The notes below the pieces were generated by a model that searched no databases, was not told the DNA's origin, and saw only the letters and a program-made list of their open reading frames with translations. This document shows positions 39,571 to 50,460 of a DNA stretch of 64,000 bases, one piece after another; position 1 is the stretch's first letter; each line of letters begins with the position of its first letter. The stretch comes from Branchiostoma floridae (taxonomy: Eukaryota; Chordata; Leptocardii; Amphioxiformes; Branchiostomatidae): the NCBI RefSeq assembly GCF_000003815.2, contig NC_049990.1:4403803-4467802 (forward strand), in the 5' to 3' direction. A program made the translations under genes and the position numbers.

Positions 39571-39864
39571 GTATATTTCTGCTGTGTCAGTCCGGTCGCT
39601 AGTTCAGGCTTATATAGGGCTCACCACGGGGGAACATCCGTCTTATTCTGATAGGACCTGCAATAAGGGGTGATTATGCCAATTTTTGTATGGCTTTTAT
39701 TTTATTTTTATGTATCTTTTTTTTCTAATATAAAAGGTTGTATATTTCTGCTGTGTCAGTCCGGTCGCTAGTTCAGGCTTATATAGGGCTCACCACGGGG
39801 GAACATCCGTCTTATTCTGATAGGACCGGCAATAAGGGGTGATTATGCCAATTTTTGTATGGCC
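39571..39864. repeat. Recent tandem duplication, 169-bp period
   Basis: About 125 bases starting GTATATTTCTGCTGTGTCAG, through CCACGGGGGAACATCCG, to GCCAATTTTTGTATGGC recur from 39740 with about one mismatch. The ~45-base spacer is AT-rich. The low divergence suggests a young event. Confidence 0.85.
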
Positions 39865-41140
39865 TTTACTTGCAACCTTTTGATATAGCATCAAGCATCG
39901 GTACTGCAATATCTGACAAGCTTTCGTGTGGTGAAATTTATCCCAGACTTGATTTAGAAAATCAAATCATATTACTGGATCTTCCTAAGATAAATCTTAC
40001 TTGTTACCATTTCAAGATTTTTTCCTTATTTTTAAGATAAGAACTTATATGGAAGTAAGCAACAAATACAATTGAACACCATAGAACCAGTAATAATATA
40101 ATATATATCTTATCAAAAGTCATGCTTTGTAAATACCTTTGTCTCCTTATCACTATGGCAACTGTTTTGCATATGGCGTATATCCTCGTCATCATCATCC
40201 CAATACTGTTATCTAGTATTTGGATTTTTTTAGCCTGCTAGAATGAAGGCATTAGACTATTAATTGAAAGCTGTTTAGCAGTGGAAGAAAAGTAGTTGTT
40301 TACACAATGTACATGTACTTAGTTGTAAAGTAAACCTAATCATTGTTTTTTTATTGATTTTTTTCAATCTCCCCCAAACAGGTGGTTCAATCAATATTTG
40401 AGATTTGTTTATCATTCTAAATATAGACTTGAACAATCTGTTTCTGTGGAATGAGAAACAAATTGTAGTAAAAAGTTATTCTTAACTGTTTTATTTTAAT
40501 TCTAAATAGCTGTCTAGAATGAATTCAAATGCAGTATCACTTAAGCAATCTGCATGTCAAAAATTGTGATGATCCATTTATCGGATCCCCTCTCGAGTTA
40601 TTCTGTTTCAAAGACTGAAACTAAACTAGCTCCTGTAGTTCCGAAAAAAGCTTCTAGGTGGCCGAAACCTACTTACTCTCTGCCTCAAGAGCTACATCAG
40701 TACATGTATCTACCATTCAAAAATCACAGCCGTAGCAATTGTCCAGAACTTGACATATCCCACTGCAGTACCATAAAAAGATGCTAGGGTGTCCAAAATC
40801 TAAATGTTTTCAGGTCTTGTCAAAACTTACCCACATAATAAATACCAATACAATCCATCCAGGTGATTTTGAGTCTTCTTCTGATGCTGGTCTTCTACAT
40901 ACAAATATACAAACAAATGCTACCAAAAACATAACCTTCTTGTTGAAGGTACTTAATAAGTGGAATGCATTGGTAGGGACGAAATGCTGTTCCCCATAGG
41001 AGACGTATGCAGGAAAGTTAATGTAAAGCTCTGATTGCAGTCAGAGTTCTGAATCACTGGTTTTTATGAGTGGAAGGGCCCCTCATCATCATACACTAAT
41101 CATAAGATCAACATCAGGACACGCTTTGGCACCTGATGGC
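39865..41140. other. Intergenic stretch, nothing recognised
   Basis: AT-rich, with only short unsupported frames (40554-40787, 40781-40999). The second contains ATGLVGTKCC-like RT-tail flavour (VLNKWNALVGTKCC), which might be a relic of a reverse-transcribed element but is too short to call. Confidence 0.35.
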
Positions 41141-41149
41141 TGCCCATAA

Positions 41150-41785
41150 AAACGGGAAAGAAATTACTTCACGAGGTAGTGTTAATTTCTGTCTAGAAAA
41201 TTCGAGGAAAAAACGCATTTTCTAAACAGAGGCTATGGGTTTAGGTTTTCAGCATCTTTATTGGGCTTTCTCTTCTGTCAGGTATTTTGTCTACTCAGCA
41301 GCCAAAAGTAAACCTGACAAATAAGTGGAAACCAATGGAAATGGAGAGAAATTACTTCACGAGGCAACGCTAATTTCTGTCTAGAAAAATCGAGGAAAAA
41401 CGGTATTCTTTGTTACCTACTAGTATATGTAAAGACACTTTGTAAAGAACCTTGTGCACTTCTGCTTCAGTCTATATTTAGCATATGATGAATATTAATA
41501 CAGTATTAGATATGTTATCAGTGGGGTTAAGCATCCTTTATCGTTTTGATATCATAAGATTCAGCATCTGACTGCAGCAAAGACACATGTAAATTACCTT
41601 TACTTTAAAGTAAAGCATTTCTACTTCTGCTTCTATATTTAGCATATGATAAATATTGATATTAGATATGTTATCAGTATAGGGTTAAGTATCATTTTTA
41701 TATCATAAGATTCAGCATCTGATTGCAGTAAAGACACATGTAAATTACTGTTACTTTAAAATTAAGCAGTTCTACTTCTCCTGCT
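41150..41785. repeat. Two adjacent duplications, ~188-bp and ~161-bp periods
   Basis: AAATTACTTCACGAGG, TAATTTCTGTCTAGAAAA and TCGAGGAAAAA occur at 41161 and again at 41349. TCTATATTTAGCATATGAT, GATATGTTATCAGT, CATAAGATTCAGCATCTG and GACACATGTAAATTAC occur at 41471 and again at 41632. Confidence 0.75.
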
Positions 41786-41963
41786 TTCTTGAAATCCTTG
41801 TTGACGACCGTCCCGCGGGGCCTGACTAATCAATCCACTTCCCCCCATCTCCTGCCTGGAAGGGTTGTTGGAAAGCCATCACTGCAGCTCAGATTTGATC
41901 ATATCTGGCCCTAATACAATCCGCGATCATTCACTGCACATAATAACACGGGACGGCCCCTAC

Positions 41964-42078
41964 GGAATACGCCCTCATTTGCATAGATTTGGAAAAAGGG
42001 ATGAGGATGACTGGATGCCTTCCGGAGCACTGCCGTTGCCCGGGGTTACCGACTGTGGAATGCGCCCTTATTTGCATA
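41964..42078. promoter_or_regulatory. Twin POU-octamer candidate enhancer
   Basis: GGAATRCGCCCTYATTTGCATA occurs twice, at 41964 and 42057, 20 of 22 positions identical, 93 bases apart in the same orientation. Each copy ends in the POU octamer ATTTGCAT. The surrounding ~250 bases (41800-42100) are GC-richer and not obviously repetitive, in an AT-rich desert. Regulatory function is inferred. Confidence 0.4.
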
Positions 42079-42524
42079 TTTAGAATTAAGCACACCGGAG
42101 AGCGTCCTCCCTACATTTTTGTGTCCAATTCTCTTGCAAATAAAATCAGTAATTTCCATTTGTTCTCAAGCTACTTTTCCATTTATATTTTACATATTAT
42201 TGTACTATGGAAAACAATCATCATAATGTTTTTAGAAATTATCAATTAGATTATTTCTATTTTTAGAAAAGAGTACACATTTATGCCAATAAATATTTTA
42301 CTCACATAGTCTCATTTTGTTGTTCTCGCCTTTTGTTTTATAATATATGAAGAATATAAATCAGATGAAATCAATGCAGTTGCCCGGGGATATGGCCCCC
42401 GTGGTTAATGACTTTCCTCATGGGAATTGACGTGAGGATGAAAAATATTCCCTGGCCGACCACATGGAGTGTTCCAGAAATATCCCTGCTTTACATGCAT
42501 AGCTAACACGTAGCAATAGCAGCT

Positions 42525-42790
42525 TCCAAAAATTGCTGAAGGAATTCTTTTGGATTCCTTAACTGCAGCACCCGTTTGTGTCATAGAATTTGTTAGCGAA
42601 GCTTCGCGATCTCATTTTACTGTCGTCTGGCTTGAAAGATATAGTGGAGACTTGCCATTTGCTGGGGTGCAGCTTTCAAAAATTGCTGAAGGAATTTCTT
42701 GGATTCGTGAACTTCAACAGCCGCTTGTGTCATAGAATTGGTCTGCGCGATCCTGTGAACTGTCCTCTGGCTTGTAACATCGCCACTTTG
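42525..42790. repeat. Twofold duplication, ~147-bp period
   Basis: CTTYCAAAAATTGCTGAAGGAAT, TTGTGTCATAGAATT, CGCGATC and GTCSTCTGGCTTG occur in order in both halves. Confidence 0.7.
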
Positions 42791-42999
42791 ACCAGCCGTG
42801 GCTTGATGTTGTAACGGCTGTTGCCATTTGCCGGGGCGCGTGTGTATCGGGGAGGCAGCGGCGTTCACCTTCTGTATTGAACTCAGACAGTGCCAGGGAT
42901 GGTGCTGCAATTTTCTAGCTGAGTGGGAATAATAGAGGGAGAGATGGTGCCCGGTCTGTTGGAGCTGTCTGTCTGTCAGCAGGCTGATGGATTGCTGTC

Positions 43000-43500
43000 T
43001 GTAAGGTGGGTCTCATCGTGTATTTCTGGGTGGAATTCTTTTATCATTATTTCTATGTAACAAAGGATTTTTATTTTACAGTCACTGTATTATTAGATAA
43101 AACCTTACATAGAAATACAACAGCAAAATCTGAAGTGCTCAGAAGTTAGTTATAGGTATCACACAGGACATCAAGCATTGTGGTGTTTTTTTGTCCTTAT
43201 GTATTTCTTTTTGGAATTTTTTAAAATCAGTATCTACCTGACAAAGGAGTAGACAATTTCATTGGGTAAAACCTTTCCCTGAAATATAACAGGGAAATCA
43301 CAGGGAAAGTACAATTGTAGGTATCATGCTCAAGAATTGTGGTGTTTTTTTTCCTGTCTTTTTATACTGCTGTTAGATTTTGATTCTTATTATAGGTGCC
43401 TATTTAACAAAGGAGTAGACAGTTTTATTAGATAAAACCTTACCCAGAAATATGACAGCAGAATCCTGAAGTGCTCAGTTGTAGCACACCAGTCCAAACC
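43000..43500. repeat. Threefold degenerate duplication, ~168-bp period
   Basis: ACAAAGGA...TTAGATAAAACCTT, GAAATAYRACAGCARAATC, GAAGTGCTCAG and ATTGTGGTGTTTTTTT recur at about 43101, 43270 and 43436. A further weak unit may lie near 43765. Confidence 0.65.
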
Positions 43501-43799
43501 ATAACCATTAAGACAGGAAGGTGGGAATTCATTATTTTCTCCATGTGTAATTTGTTAATTGTGGAGACAGTACAAAAGAGAAATCTAATGCGTTATGTGA
43601 AGCTGTAGGAACCACAATGCTTTCATTTTCTACATTGGACTGCTTGTTCCATACCTTTTGTGCAACAATATGTATTTGAGACCAGTCCAGACTATGTTAT
43701 GGTAATTATTATGGCCACCGTACAAAGGAATTAGGTATAGGATGTAAAACGTCATAGACTGTTACCCCCAAATATAACAATGGAATCATCTAATATTCA

Positions 43800-46159
43800 C
43801 ACTGCTTTAGCTTTTGATAGTGTTGTCTAATAATTGTTATGTCAAGCAGTGTTCTCTTTTTTAGACTTGTTCTTCTATTTTTGTAAATTTCTTGACCTTT
43901 TGTCCAACAACGTTTTATATAAAATAGTCCAAAACTATAACCATCAAACTGCACATTCATATATACAGAGAATTGTGTGTGTGTGTAGCAGCACTAGCCT
44001 AACAAAGGCTTTGTCCTCCCTGTCCTGAGGCCACCTACACACCTCTGTGTATTCCCAGAGTGCATCTATCTTCAGCTAGCAGATTTGCTCTTGCCGTAGT
44101 GCTGAAACTCTGACTGTTGTTACAGTCACTTAGCCCTGACCTCAACCTGGAATATAGCACTACTAATTCTATACCATGGCTGTTATTACCCCCATAATTG
44201 TTCCCTGCATGTGAGTTTATGTGTTTGGGGCTTTGTGTTTGCCCCCTTTTTGTTGGTTTACAAGTGGAAATCACACCCATGGTATTTGCCAGACCTACAG
44301 AGGTATAAAAATGGATTTTCGTTAACATAATGTGATGGTGATAAAAAGGAGACCAACCAATTCTACTGCAGATGAGAATGCACATAAAAATGCTATTATT
44401 ATTTACATTGTTGATGCATTTCTATTTTGATGCAGATCGTGTAATTTGGCCTGAGGCGCAATGTTCATGGCTTAATAATGGTTTTACTCTAAAGTTGTAT
44501 GAATAATGATATAAAAGGGAGACCAGTTCTGATTCATATGAAAAAAGCACACAATGCAATCATTTACACGGCTTAGATTTTTTCCTTTTCTGATGCAGAT
44601 GTTAAAGGTGTAAAATAGCCTTGTTTTACAGTAATTTCATGATTCAAATATTGACTGATTTTGGTGCATATGAGAGGCCTCATTTACAAAGAATTGTATA
44701 GAAAAAATACAAACTACTTATTTTTTCCTACTTAGATGATGATGTAATCTATCCTAATGTTCATCTCATATTCATTACACCGGAACAGAAAGCGGGATCT
44801 GTTGTTCTGCTTGCTTGCATGCTGGCCATAGAATTTATTCATAATCTCAGCTATTTGATAGTACGTTGTCATGCATGGCTTCCAGGCATACCATGTCTAT
44901 TCTTTATGGAGGGAAAATGGTGCTAAATTATTCAAAGGCACTTTTGGAAGGTGTGACTGCATTTTCTGGCCCCATGGTTATTGTCCCAGTTTTTGCTTGT
45001 AACTTTGTATATGTTGATATGAGTATATAGGTCAGTGGTTTAAGTTGGTATGTTGGGATTGAAATTCAAAGTGTAAAACTCATGTATTTGAGAGTCTAAG
45101 AGGGGAAAGTTGAGTTCTATGTACAGTTTTGTTTTCTGATTGTGTACAGTAGTGAAATCTGTCATATGCTATATATCATGTGACCTAGCTTATCTAGTAA
45201 AAATATTTTTGTTACAAATTCGAAACTCTGTGGTAATAGTAATAATAGTGCTTGATTTATACTTTTTGACACCTTTAATTTTGTACCATTAAAATTTGTT
45301 CAGAGGTTACAATACAAATTTGCCTAGCGTTTACTGCAAAATTATGTTCATTAAGTTTTTCAATACTGTAATAGAGCTTGATAAACAGATTTTGACAGTC
45401 TAGATTGTTACTTTATTGAGTAAACTTTTTTTTTTATGTAGGACTCTGAAGAAGGTATCTTGCATTGTGTGGACATGCACTTTTATGGTATCGAAAATTC
45501 CAGGCTTGAGACAAAGATACTATTATTATGAATCGGGTTCAAGTATTATGTATGTGTCATAAGATGGGTATAGGTATTTGTACATCTAGTATTTGCCAGT
45601 ACATACATGTACATGTGTGTGTCATTGGATGGGTATGTGTACATCTAGTATTTGCCAGCACATCGGGACCCCCCCTCCCCCTTTGGGACTATATCTACAT
45701 AGCATGACATGTAACACATTAGGCAAGATCTGTACATTTGTGTCAAATAATCGTACTGCATTACTATGCATTGCTTTTTTAGCATGGGAATAGACTTATC
45801 ATGCACTAGAAACAACTACTTAAAAGAACGGACGAAAGAAAATGTTACCTAAGGTCACACCAAATTCATTTGCTGCTTCTTGGACTTTTTCAGAAAAAAA
45901 TTGGACTAGCAGGTAAAAAAAAGTAAATTTTTTCAGAAGGTCTGGGGTGAAGATATATGGCTTAAATAACACAAAGATACAGCAGCCCAAGGAGTTTAAT
46001 GGTACGTTTTATGCAATTAATCCCTTCCTTTGATTTGGTATTTATGCTCCGAATAAAAGGCATTGTTTTTAGACTGAAATTATGTGTATGTGGCTCTGAT
46101 TGGCAATATTTACATGTTTGTGAACAAAAATCTTTTCTCGGGAATTCAATTTTTTTTTT
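43800..46159. other. Intergenic stretch, no gene recognised
   Basis: AT-rich. A weak ~172-base duplication (GGAGACCA...GATGCAGAT) lies near 44340 and 44512, and a short doubled segment (TACATCTAGTATTTGCCAG) near 45580 and 45640. The 116-codon minus frame at 44035-44385 has no homology and is not called. Confidence 0.4.
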
Positions 46160-47127
46160 TTAACCCTCAAACCACCGTATGGGGTCAAAACTGACCCCAG
46201 GCGTATATCAATGTGTGCTATTATGGCATTTCTGGTCGAAAACAAATTTCCTTTTAGGAGTTTGTTTGTATATATGCCCTAAAACTGTTTATACATTTTT
46301 ACCGAGATTGGCTAATTTTTGATTAAGTTATCCTCGAAAGTTTATGCATGGTCCAGTGGGGTCAAAACTGACCCCAGAATTTTTTAAACAAACATTTGCG
46401 ACCCACACCAAAACTACTTATTGTAGGATCACGAAATTTTCAGAGAATGATGTACATGTAAGCCAACATTATTGTAACAACTTTTGTGCCATTATCATAT
46501 TATATGACGACATTATGACGTCATCTAGGTAATATCGGCCGCCATCTTGGATTTTGACTGATGACGTCATCAAATTAGCAAAATCATGAATATTGAGTCA
46601 TGAAATTTACGTTGAATTTCATAAGATGTGATAAACAACTGTTTTTTGCCAATAAAACCTTAAACTTAATTGTTTAATACAAAATTAGAAAATTTCGTAA
46701 TAAATATGTCTGTCAGAATTCCGTTGCCATGGCAACATGAAAAATGATGAACATACTTCGTTCACTGAAAATGTTTGGTATCAACATTTTCTAAAAACTT
46801 ACTAAGTTTAGTGGCCCTAGCATAAGCCATTCAGGCACTATACGGCATTGAAGTTGGTACAGGCATCAAAAACCTCCTTCCTGGTCTGAATAGAGTTGGT
46901 GCAAAATGTAGTCCATATGATCTTTTGCATAAATTATGATAATGAGCTAGAATTATTCTCACCTAATCATGTCAGACTGTCACACATAGATTAATGAAAC
47001 TATACGTATATACAAATCACTAAAAGAGTCACACAAAAAACTGTATTTGTACAAAACGTTTTGGGGTCAGTTTTGACCCCATACGGTAATCTACGTCACA
47101 AAAAAGCTACGGTGGTTTGAGGGTTAA
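46160..47127. mobile_element. piggyBac-type non-autonomous element (TTAA ends)
   Basis: TTAACCCTCAAACCACCGTA at 46160-46179 is the exact reverse complement of 47108-47127. TTAA at both ends and CCC next to it are the piggyBac signature. Subterminal palindromes GGGGTCAAAACTGACCCC (46181, 46359) and their reverse (47061) mark both ends. The interior of about 900 AT-rich bases has no transposase frame. Length 968 bases including both TTAA. Confidence 0.85.
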
Positions 47128-47572
47128 ATAAAAAACAAATGGACGGGCAAATCTGAGAAGCAACAAATAACATTGGTGTGGTCTAAACTAACAGTTGTTA
47201 TTATTGATGTTCTGTTTGAACATTTCCCTGCTGTAAATTTACCGGCCTGGCTAAGAGCAAGATGAGGCACAAAGCAGCAGTTAAAATGCACAATTCCAGC
47301 CGTGCCAGATTGATAGGTTTTTCCTCACCCAGCTCTCTCGGTAAATGTACATGATATTGAGTGGAGCAGCGCAAGTGTTCACAGAAGTGTGGTATATAGA
47401 GGGGGAAGAGAAGTGATGGGCACTTAGTCAACTCAGGCGTACAAACTTCGCAGGAGAGGAGGTGTCCATCCATGACAGGCAATTTCGGGGGTAAGAATTA
47501 TGATAGGCCCTCTTTCCACTAGCTGGTGTTTGCTGAGTTACTGTACGGAGACCAAAATTTCCCTTTCAACAA

Positions 47573-47820
47573 CCGGTGCAATGGCCGAGTGGGTAGAGTG
47601 TTTGAGTTTGATCCCTGGCCGAGTTATACCAAAGACTTTAAAATTGGTACATGCTGCTTTCTCTGCTTAGCACTCAGCATTCGGAAAAGAGTATGGAAGT
47701 TGAACACACCCCACTACCAGTGGAATTGCCTCCTGCTGTAGTGATTGCACAAAGCTGTGTGGCCCCGGGCCACTGAGACAGTGATAGGCACCATCCTATG
47801 CACCATCAGGCATAGGTATT
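47573..47820 (+). mobile_element. tRNA-derived SINE, copy 1
   Basis: Begins CCGGTGCAATGGCCGAGTGG (A box TGGCCGAGTGG) and has B box GTTTGATCCCTGG, but about 20 bases of the anticodon region are missing compared with 57064. The body ACCAAAGACT, ATGCTGCTTTCTC, GAGTATGGAARTTGAACACAC, GTAGTGATTGCACAAA and CTATGCRYCATCAGGC matches copy 2 in order. Confidence 0.8.
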
Positions 47821-48112
47821 TGTTTGGCATATGTATATCTTACATGTAGTAAGATGGAAAATATTGTTCATGAAACCTAGAAGTAGATATGTTGATGCCA
47901 ATCTTCTTGCATGTATTTATGGAACCATTGACAATACAAAAGAGTATAATGTTGCATCTTTGCTTGAGGGCATTTTATGATGCTATGTCCATTAATGGCA
48001 ATGTCTTGGAGTAAAGCACTGTAAAGAAGAAGTGGAGCATGAAGAAAATGTAATCATGGTTTGATCAATAGTTTCCCACTGTTTGTACTGCAAGTGATTT
48101 GCCTGGACTGTA

Positions 48113-48440
48113 GGGGTGGGTACCGGTACAGGAAAATTCAGATACAGGTACAGTCCCGGTCCAGAGGAATATCCAACGTCCACTTGCGTTGTAAAATCCC
48201 ATCCGAGTCATGTAAACAGCCTCAGATTAGACCAAGTTTGACTGTAGAAGCTCAGTAAAACTGCTTCACTCTTTTTATTTTGTTGGCCCCTTAAGCCCTA
48301 AAACATGTGAAAGCTTGCCAGTATGCCAGCTTGCTGTTCACTTTTGAATGGGTCCAACATCCGGTCTACTGATTTTTTAGGCCTGTTTTCTGGACCGGTC
48401 TAACAAGAAAATGCATTTTTGTACACCATACCGGTATGTA
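48113..48440. repeat. Interspersed GGTACCGGTACAG repeat, copy 2
   Basis: GGGGTGGGTACCGGTACAGG, AAATTCAG, CCGGTCCAGAGG, ACATCCGGTCTACTGA and TGGACCGGTCT, then ACCATACCGGTATG. The order is as in 5341-5660. Confidence 0.6.
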
Positions 48441-49299
48441 TCCTTACTGGACTGTAATCTCAACTGTTCTCTGGTGGGACATGCTTTGCAGTCTCAGTCC
48501 AGGGGGAGGATGACTCACAAGATATTTGCATAGAAGATTTGTCAAGCGTAGAAAAGGAACGGAAATTTAAGTTTTTATGTGGCATTTGGGAGTTCCTAGG
48601 TTTGAATATTGATGATAGCAAAGTTTGTTATCATCAGGAAATTAATTCGCATGTATGCCATGGGTATATTCAATAAAAGTGATTCTATTCGATCTTTACA
48701 CTGTATTTTGGCACCAAATTTGAAATTCAATTGGCTATATGGGGCTATGCAGCTGGGAAAGGTTTAAGTTGTGTTTTGCATGCCTTTGTTGCAGTGTTTT
48801 TATCACAGCTTAACATATAACATGGTGCTTAGCTGCCGTATCCTCATGTTTTACTTTTAGTACTATCTCAGTGCTGTTTTGATGCCTGTACTCAAAGCTA
48901 GACATTGTGTCCCTCAGGAAGTCACTTTTGTTGTACTTTCCTCCCTCCACCCATGTGTGAAAAAACTTAAAAAGGGAACCTGAGTCCTGACTTCAGTTGG
49001 AAAGGTAAAAGACTGTGGAAGGAGAGGGATGGGCTCCGCCTTCCAATACTGTACCCTAGACACAGTGGATTAACAAACTGCTGCTCCTACGGCCACGAAA
49101 AGACTATAACTCATGAGACCTTTACCTTTCTAGTGTCCTTAAGATCAACTCTGTTTCTTTCGTTACAGCTATATTTGTACTTGTTAGAGAACTGTTATGA
49201 AATCGCTAGGCTGAGCATTTGAGCATTTGAATGGGAAAATTGGCAGGGTTTCTCAGGCCACTTCTTCTGCTTTGCTTCACAGTGATCCCTTTCTGGTGC

Positions 49300-50460
49300 C
49301 AGAAATAGCCAAACATGAACGGGTAGCTTTTTATACTGCCTCAAAATAGTCAGCCTTAACACGGTTGTTAGATTTACTTAGAAAGTAACCCCACGAAGAC
49401 CTCAAGCGGTCATGGACGTTTTAATGATCTCAATGGAACAAACCGTACAGTCAGTACTCTGAAGACCAGAAAAAAACACATGAACAGGCAACTTTTTATA
49501 CTGCCTCAAAATAGACATCCTTGACAAGTTTAATAGATTTTCTTGAAAAGTGACCCCACGAAGACCTCAAGCAGTCATGGACATTTTAATGATCTCAATG
49601 GAACAAACCGTACAGTTAGTACTTTGAAGACCAGAAAAAAACACATGAACAGGCAACTTTTTATACTGCCTCAAAATAGACAACCTTAACAAGGTTGATA
49701 GATTTTCTTCAAAAGTGACCCCACTAACTGACTGAGCCTCAAGCGGTCATGGACATTTTAATGATTCAAGTGGTACAAACAGTACATGTATTAGTCAGTG
49801 CTCTGAAGACCAGAAATAGCCAAATATGAACAGGCAATTTTTTATACTGCCTCAAAATAGTAGTCCTTAACAAGGTTGATAGATTTTCTTCAAAAGTGAC
49901 CCCACTAACTGACTAAGCCTCAAGCGGTCATGGACGTTTTAATGATTCAAGTGGTACAAACCATACATGTATGAGTCAGTGCTCTGAAGACCAGAAAAAG
50001 CAAACATGAACAGGCAACTTTTTATACCGACTCAAAATAGACATCCTTAACAAGGTTGTTAGACTTACTTAGAAAGTAACCCCACGAAGACCTCAAGAAG
50101 TCATGGGCGTTTTAATGATCTCAGTGGTACAAACCATACATGTACGAGTCAGTACTCTGAAGACCAGAAATAGCCAAACACTAACGGGCAACTTTTTGTA
50201 CTGCCTCAAAATAGTCTTGAAACCTTGACAAGTGACCCTACGAAGACCTCAAACGGTCATGGAAATTTTAATGAATTTGAAAGTTTATTTTCAAGTTCAT
50301 GCCCAATAAAGTCAAAGTCAACATAGGGAACATACATATGACAGTGGATAGTGATAAATATTATTGTAAAAAGAGACTACTCAAATACTAGTGTTGGCTA
50401 TATCTACACAGGTTGGGTTTGACTTCTTTTTGGGAAGCAGAGGAAGATGCTAATGATCCC
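49300..50460. repeat. Satellite array, six 165-181-bp units
   Basis: TATACTGCCTCAAAATAG begins at 49332, 49497, 49662, 49843, 50023 and 50197 (one variant). Each unit then has CTTRACAAGGTTGWTAGA, AGTRACCCCACKAA, CCTCAAGCGGTCATGGAC, TTTTAATGAT and CTGAAGACCAGAAA. The last unit is split by an insertion at 50275-50450. Confidence 0.9.
50275..50450 (-). mobile_element. Retroelement 3' end inserted in the satellite array
   Basis: 176 bases carrying GGTTGGGTTTGACTTCTTTTT and TTCAAGTTCATGCCC, matching 9525-9800 and 10636-10905. It is flanked by TAATGA (50269-50274 and 50451-50456), a target duplication within the satellite word TTTTAATGAT, so it inserted after the array formed. Confidence 0.75.

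Noticed and set aside
44035-44385. 116-codon minus-strand frame
   Set aside because: No homology or splice context; chance open frame.
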